A DNA stretch of 10,000 nt from Methanospirillum hungatei (GTDB lineage Archaea > Halobacteriota > Methanomicrobia > Methanomicrobiales > Methanospirillaceae). Position 1 is the first letter of the stretch. The number at the start of each line of letters is the position of its first letter. The position numbers were made by a program, and so were the translations under genes. The stretch lies in contig NZ_JAIWNS010000027.1 in assembly GCF_020216685.1 (NCBI RefSeq), forward strand, positions 1-10,000. The letters are read 5' to 3'. This document shows positions 7,333 through 10,000 of the stretch, piece by piece. The notes below the pieces were generated by a model. The model saw only the letters and a list, made by a program, of their open reading frames with translations, searched no databases and had not been told where the DNA came from.

Positions 7333-7343
7333 TATTATATACC
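7333..7343 (-). promoter_or_regulatory. TATA box of the PIN-ATPase/leuS operon
   Basis: The minus strand reads AGATAAGGTATATAATAAAA across this site, a strong archaeal TATA element with a purine-rich BRE-like flank. It predicts RNA start near 7310, giving a short leader that just contains the GGTGA site, so this is probably the main promoter for both the ATPase and leuS. Confidence 0.6.
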
Positions 7344-7434
7344 TTATCTGGCTCAAAAACGCGATCTGATATCTCTTTTCCGGTGATGTGAATCATGAGA
7401 TCAGTGGTATCATGAAAAGGCTGCCCCGGTCTTT

Positions 7435-7440
7435 AAAAAA
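7435..7440 (-). terminator. Poly-T terminator after the A24 peptidase gene
   Basis: A T6 run on the minus strand lies 16 nt beyond the peptidase stop codon and about 90 nt before the next promoter. It fits archaeal U-run termination and would end the top6B-top6A-peptidase transcript. Confidence 0.4.
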
Positions 7441-7456
7441 GTGGTTTGCGGGTATC

Positions 7457-8287
7457 CTATGGGGCGATCAGGGTGAGGAGACCCATGAAAAAGTCACCAA
7501 CGATCATCGCGGTCAGAAACCCTGCGGTGATGGGAATGAGGAACGGAACCCCATAACTGATCCACACGGTCCCGGCTTTCTTATAGAGTTCAAGTTCTTT
7601 CCTGTATTGAGTTGGGTTTTCTTTTAGGGATTTTGTATACACCCGCTTTCCTCCGGCCAGCATGTCTTTGATCGCTGCTCTGACCGGGATGAATGATCGC
7701 TTGAGAGTCCCGTCCGCCTCTTCAAACTGTTCCATGACGATGCCGAACTCATCTGCTATGGTCTCACCTTTGACCGGGTAACCCAGGAAGAGATAGGGAA
7801 GGGGGGCTTTGTTCCCTTTTATGAGGTTTATCATGAAGAAGGCCACCGGTAATAGCAGGTTCAGGACAACGGCATTAAAGAGCACACTGAAGGGAAGGAA
7901 GACATAGGGGGGAAACCCGAAGAGCGGATAGCCGGTGAGGGGAACGAATGGGAAACAGGGGACCAGAACCGTGATCAGGATGAGTGCCTTGGTATCTGCC
8001 ATCCCCATGAGATGAAATCTCGTAAAGAGATAGAATGCAATGACAAAGAAGAGGATCAGGGGGATAAGCGGCATCATATAGGGAAGATCTCCTGATGTGA
8101 TGACCGAATACCAGAACCATATCAGCATCACTATGCCAATCGCAGCCGCGGGGTACCACATAACTACCGGAACTGCCCGTTCTCTGATATCCTCCCGGCA
8201 TCCATAGAGGAGGGTGATCAAAAGGATAATAGCGTTGATAAGAAGGGGGAGCATTATCGGGGGGAGTGAGAAAGCATCCATACTCAT
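7457..8287 (-). CDS. A24 family prepilin/preflagellin-type peptidase with archaeal C-terminal domain
   Basis: An integral membrane aspartic protease of the type that removes class III signal peptides from archaeal pilins and archaellins. From the ATG at 8287 it is 276 residues. The two catalytic aspartates are seen as D33 in EDIRERAVP, just after the first membrane helix, and D98 in GMADTK, a GxGD motif with Ala in the third position. Several further membrane helices follow, then a soluble part (about 180-245, including RVYTKSLKENP) and a last helix, matching the archaeal A24 C-terminal domain (Arc_PepC). The start is uncertain: ATGs at 8287, 8281 and 8254 are all possible and none has a good ribosome binding site; a TATA-like CTATATCC at 8304-8311 would suit a leaderless mRNA. 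The frame is open back into top6A, but that extension lacks family similarity. It may process archaellin or pilin precursors encoded elsewhere. Confidence 0.88.
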   Translation of the reverse strand: MSMDAFSLPPIMLPLLINAIILLITLLYGCREDIRERAVPVVMWYPAAAIGIVMLIWFWYSVITSGDLPYMMPLIPLILFFVIAFYLFTRFHLMGMADTKALILITVLVPCFPFVPLTGYPLFGFPPYVFLPFSVLFNAVVLNLLLPVAFFMINLIKGNKAPLPYLFLGYPVKGETIADEFGIVMEQFEEADGTLKRSFIPVRAAIKDMLAGGKRVYTKSLKENPTQYRKELELYKKAGTVWISYGVPFLIPITAGFLTAMIVGDFFMGLLTLIAP

Positions 8288-8330
8288 GATCAGGAGGAAA
8301 AAGGATATAGGGATAGTGATTGGTGCCGGA

Positions 8331-9431
8331 TTATTTCCGTAATATGCCCATGTCGGAGAGTCTTGCCGGCAGGTATTCATCTGTAACAAAATCAAGACCT
8401 CGTGCTGCAAATGCCTGCTGTTCTGATTTCAGGTTTAATGCGAGCTGAAGATTTATCTGTTCTTTCCAATAGTCACCTGCAAACCGGGGATCGGTCAGTT
8501 CAGCTCTCAGTGCCGCGATATCCTGCTCGGTCAGCGAGTCTGACGGAAGATCATAATCCCTGATATCTGATGGCTGCACCCCGATGAACCGGGCTGACGG
8601 GGTGACGAGAATCTCTGATATATGGGCACTTTTAATCGCCCCATAGGCAACACTTGCAAATATACGGTATGACCAGGGGTCACCATCGGTAAATACCGTG
8701 ACCGGAAGCTGAAACTCACTGGCCAGCCGGTTGAGGACCCTCCGTGTCGATCGTGCCGGCTGTCCTTTCAGGTGGACAAGGATAGCCTGGTACTTCTCGT
8801 CAAATCCGTTCTCGATGAGCCGGGCATACATACCACCGGTCTCGATGGCTATGACCATCTGTGCATCATGCTCGACAAATTCGAGGGAGTCAACATTGGT
8901 CGGGATCTGGTATCCTGACTCTCCGATATCATCCTGGCAGTGCAGTTCCCTGGTGCCTCGTCTTGTGTCTTCCCGGATTCTGAGCGGACCGAAGATACTT
9001 GCACCATCCTCTTCAGGTCGCAGGTGAAAGTGCTCACGCTGGACATCGGTCAGGATCTCAAGGTCTTCCACCAGCAGATTTGAGTCGTTTTGTGCAGCAA
9101 ACTTTGCCCGCTTCCAGCCTTCTGATATGTAATACAACTCTCTGAGTGTTGATGACCGGTTTTCTGTTATCTGATGTTTTAAAAACCAGATGACATACGC
9201 CATCTTGAGGATGTGTAGGGCACTCTTCTCTGTTCCGGCCTCACGGAGCCGTTCCCGGTCACCGTACTTCCATACCTCGGCCTCTTCATCATAGGCGATG
9301 TTTCGTTTTGTCCGGGTCGGCATGGTGATGGAGGGGAGTTCTCCCCTGGTCATCTGCTCATACCACTTCTCCGGGATGGCAAGCAGTCGTTTGAGGGTAT
9401 GCTCCCTGATGCTCTCCTTATGACCGGTCAA
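8331..9431 (-). CDS. top6A: DNA topoisomerase VI subunit A
   Basis: The 366-residue Spo11-like DNA-cleaving subunit of the type IIB topoisomerase, which relaxes and decatenates DNA as an A2B2 complex. The winged-helix (CAP-like) domain carries the catalytic tyrosine, most likely Y101 (the second Tyr of STLRELYY), and the Toprim domain has the metal ligands E197, D249 and D251 (in TDGD), the same numbers I recall for the Methanocaldococcus jannaschii protein. Length is normal for the family. The start is TTG at 9431, overlapping the end of top6B by 14 nt, with a ribosome binding site (GTGGTGGT, 9437-9444) inside top6B. No in-frame ATG occurs before residue 27, which would remove conserved N-terminal helices. 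top6B and top6A form one transcription unit, with an A24 peptidase gene following. Confidence 0.97.
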   Translation of the reverse strand: MTGHKESIREHTLKRLLAIPEKWYEQMTRGELPSITMPTRTKRNIAYDEEAEVWKYGDRERLREAGTEKSALHILKMAYVIWFLKHQITENRSSTLRELYYISEGWKRAKFAAQNDSNLLVEDLEILTDVQREHFHLRPEEDGASIFGPLRIREDTRRGTRELHCQDDIGESGYQIPTNVDSLEFVEHDAQMVIAIETGGMYARLIENGFDEKYQAILVHLKGQPARSTRRVLNRLASEFQLPVTVFTDGDPWSYRIFASVAYGAIKSAHISEILVTPSARFIGVQPSDIRDYDLPSDSLTEQDIAALRAELTDPRFAGDYWKEQINLQLALNLKSEQQAFAARGLDFVTDEYLPARLSDMGILRK

Positions 9432-10000
9432 GATCTACCACCACTTTCTTCTTTTCATCAACACCCCTGATGTCAATCATACCATTTCCGGTCCCGGTAT
9501 ACCTGAGCTGCCAATTTTCCCCGCCGGCAAGCTGCATCTGCCAGACCGCGGACTTGTCTGTTCCCATCTCTTCAACAAAGACGGCAGGAGGATCTGCGGT
9601 GCTGACATCATCGGCGGTTATGATATAGAGCGTCAGGTCTAGGGCGTGTGAGGTATAGTTCTGAATAGATACGTTCACGGCCCCGTTATCAGTCCATTTC
9701 TTTGCAACCAGCCGTCGCATGATCTGACCTTCAATCGGGGTGATATCAGGGACCGGCTTTTCGATGGTCTCAGCAACCTTCGTTGCAATCTCGGGTATGA
9801 TGGCACAGATTGCCCTGGCACGCTCTTCTGAGAGCCTGCTTTTGTCCCTTCGTGAGAGGAAGGTCTTGAGATCCCGCCCGAGTTCCTGCAGCGCAAGGGT
9901 AATCTCCCGTTCAATCTCCGGTATGGACGCTATGGCATCCTTGCTTTCACTGGTAAAGGGGACATTGGTTGAGGCAACATGGACCAGGATAAGGACCGGC
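9418..10000 (-). CDS. top6B: DNA topoisomerase VI subunit B (3' part; N-terminal region outside window)
   Basis: The reading frame enters from the right edge and gives the last 193 residues of the ATPase subunit. The first residues are the end of the transducer domain: [16 protein letters not shown] sequence (here [20 protein letters not shown]), then long charged helices that link the ATPase to subunit A. The lysine in SESK may be the transducer lysine that reaches the ATP gamma-phosphate; this is from memory. After the helix ending near the ATG-containing MRRLVAKKW comes about 85 residues of beta-rich sequence (from NVSIQNYTS to DIRGVDEKK), which fits the Ig-like C-terminal domain described for Methanosarcina mazei Top6B. 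The GHKL ATPase and H2TH parts lie outside. It overlaps top6A by 14 nt. Confidence 0.93.
   Translation of the reverse strand, partial: PVLILVHVASTNVPFTSESKDAIASIPEIEREITLALQELGRDLKTFLSRRDKSRLSEERARAICAIIPEIATKVAETIEKPVPDITPIEGQIMRRLVAKKWTDNGAVNVSIQNYTSHALDLTLYIITADDVSTADPPAVFVEEMGTDKSAVWQMQLAGGENWQLRYTGTGNGMIDIRGVDEKKKVVVDLDRS
9437..9444 (-). promoter_or_regulatory. Ribosome binding site for the TTG start of top6A
   Basis: Minus-strand GTGGTGGT lies 5 nt before the TTG at 9431, within the last codons of top6B. It supports the TTG start and coupled translation of the two subunits. Confidence 0.55.

Noticed and set aside
7392..7415. Direct repeat ATCATGA (7392-7398 and 7409-7415)
   Set aside because: Only 7 bp, two copies, and no link to a promoter or gene; compatible with chance.
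7388..7627. Plus-strand ORF of 79 codons over the end of the A24 peptidase gene
   Set aside because: It mostly lies antisense to the conserved peptidase C-terminus and is charged, non-family sequence.
9418..9720. Separate 100-residue gene starting at ATG 9720
   Set aside because: The frame stays open to the window edge and the upstream residues are the topoisomerase VI B transducer, so this is the C-terminal domain of top6B.

Overview
The window comes from an archaeon, most likely a methanogen of the Methanomicrobiales (Methanospirillum-like is a guess from protein flavour, not a test). The evidence is DNA topoisomerase VI, an archaeal-type leucyl-tRNA synthetase, a PIN-ATPase-KH protein of the archaeal COG1855 type, an A24 peptidase with the archaeal C-terminal domain, a DUF5611-like protein, archaeal TATA boxes and poly-T terminators. 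Nearly everything is on the minus strand; only the DUF5611-like gene is on the plus strand.

Right part (7457-10000, minus): the 3' end of top6B, then top6A overlapping it by 14 nt, then an A24 prepilin/preflagellin-type peptidase whose start lies just after or within reach of the top6A 3' end. Middle (2544-7294, minus): a PIN-ATPase-KH protein with a TTG start, its own TATA box and GGTGA ribosome binding site, followed 8 nt later by leuS, whose ribosome binding site overlaps the stop codon of the ATPase gene; the two are surely co-transcribed. leuS converges with the plus-strand DUF5611-like gene, with 3 nt between their stop codons.

Left part (1-2225): a CorA-type Mg2+ channel gene (minus) diverges from the DUF5611-like gene across a 229-nt region holding both promoters and two small palindromes. 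Next come a lone UPF0175-family gene without its usual PIN-toxin partner, a poly-T terminator, and a truncated gene for a multi-spanning membrane protein (DUF2178-like) that leaves the window. 

Most of the window is housekeeping. The clearest unexplained structure is an array of three 16-bp imperfect palindromes (513-528, 534-549, 554-569) spaced 21 and 20 bp apart, i.e. two helical turns, directly upstream of the DUF2178-like gene and with TATA-like cores. It looks like a cooperative operator array that would block TBP. No tRNA, rRNA, CRISPR or insertion sequence was seen, and no gene-free stretch exceeds 300 bases.
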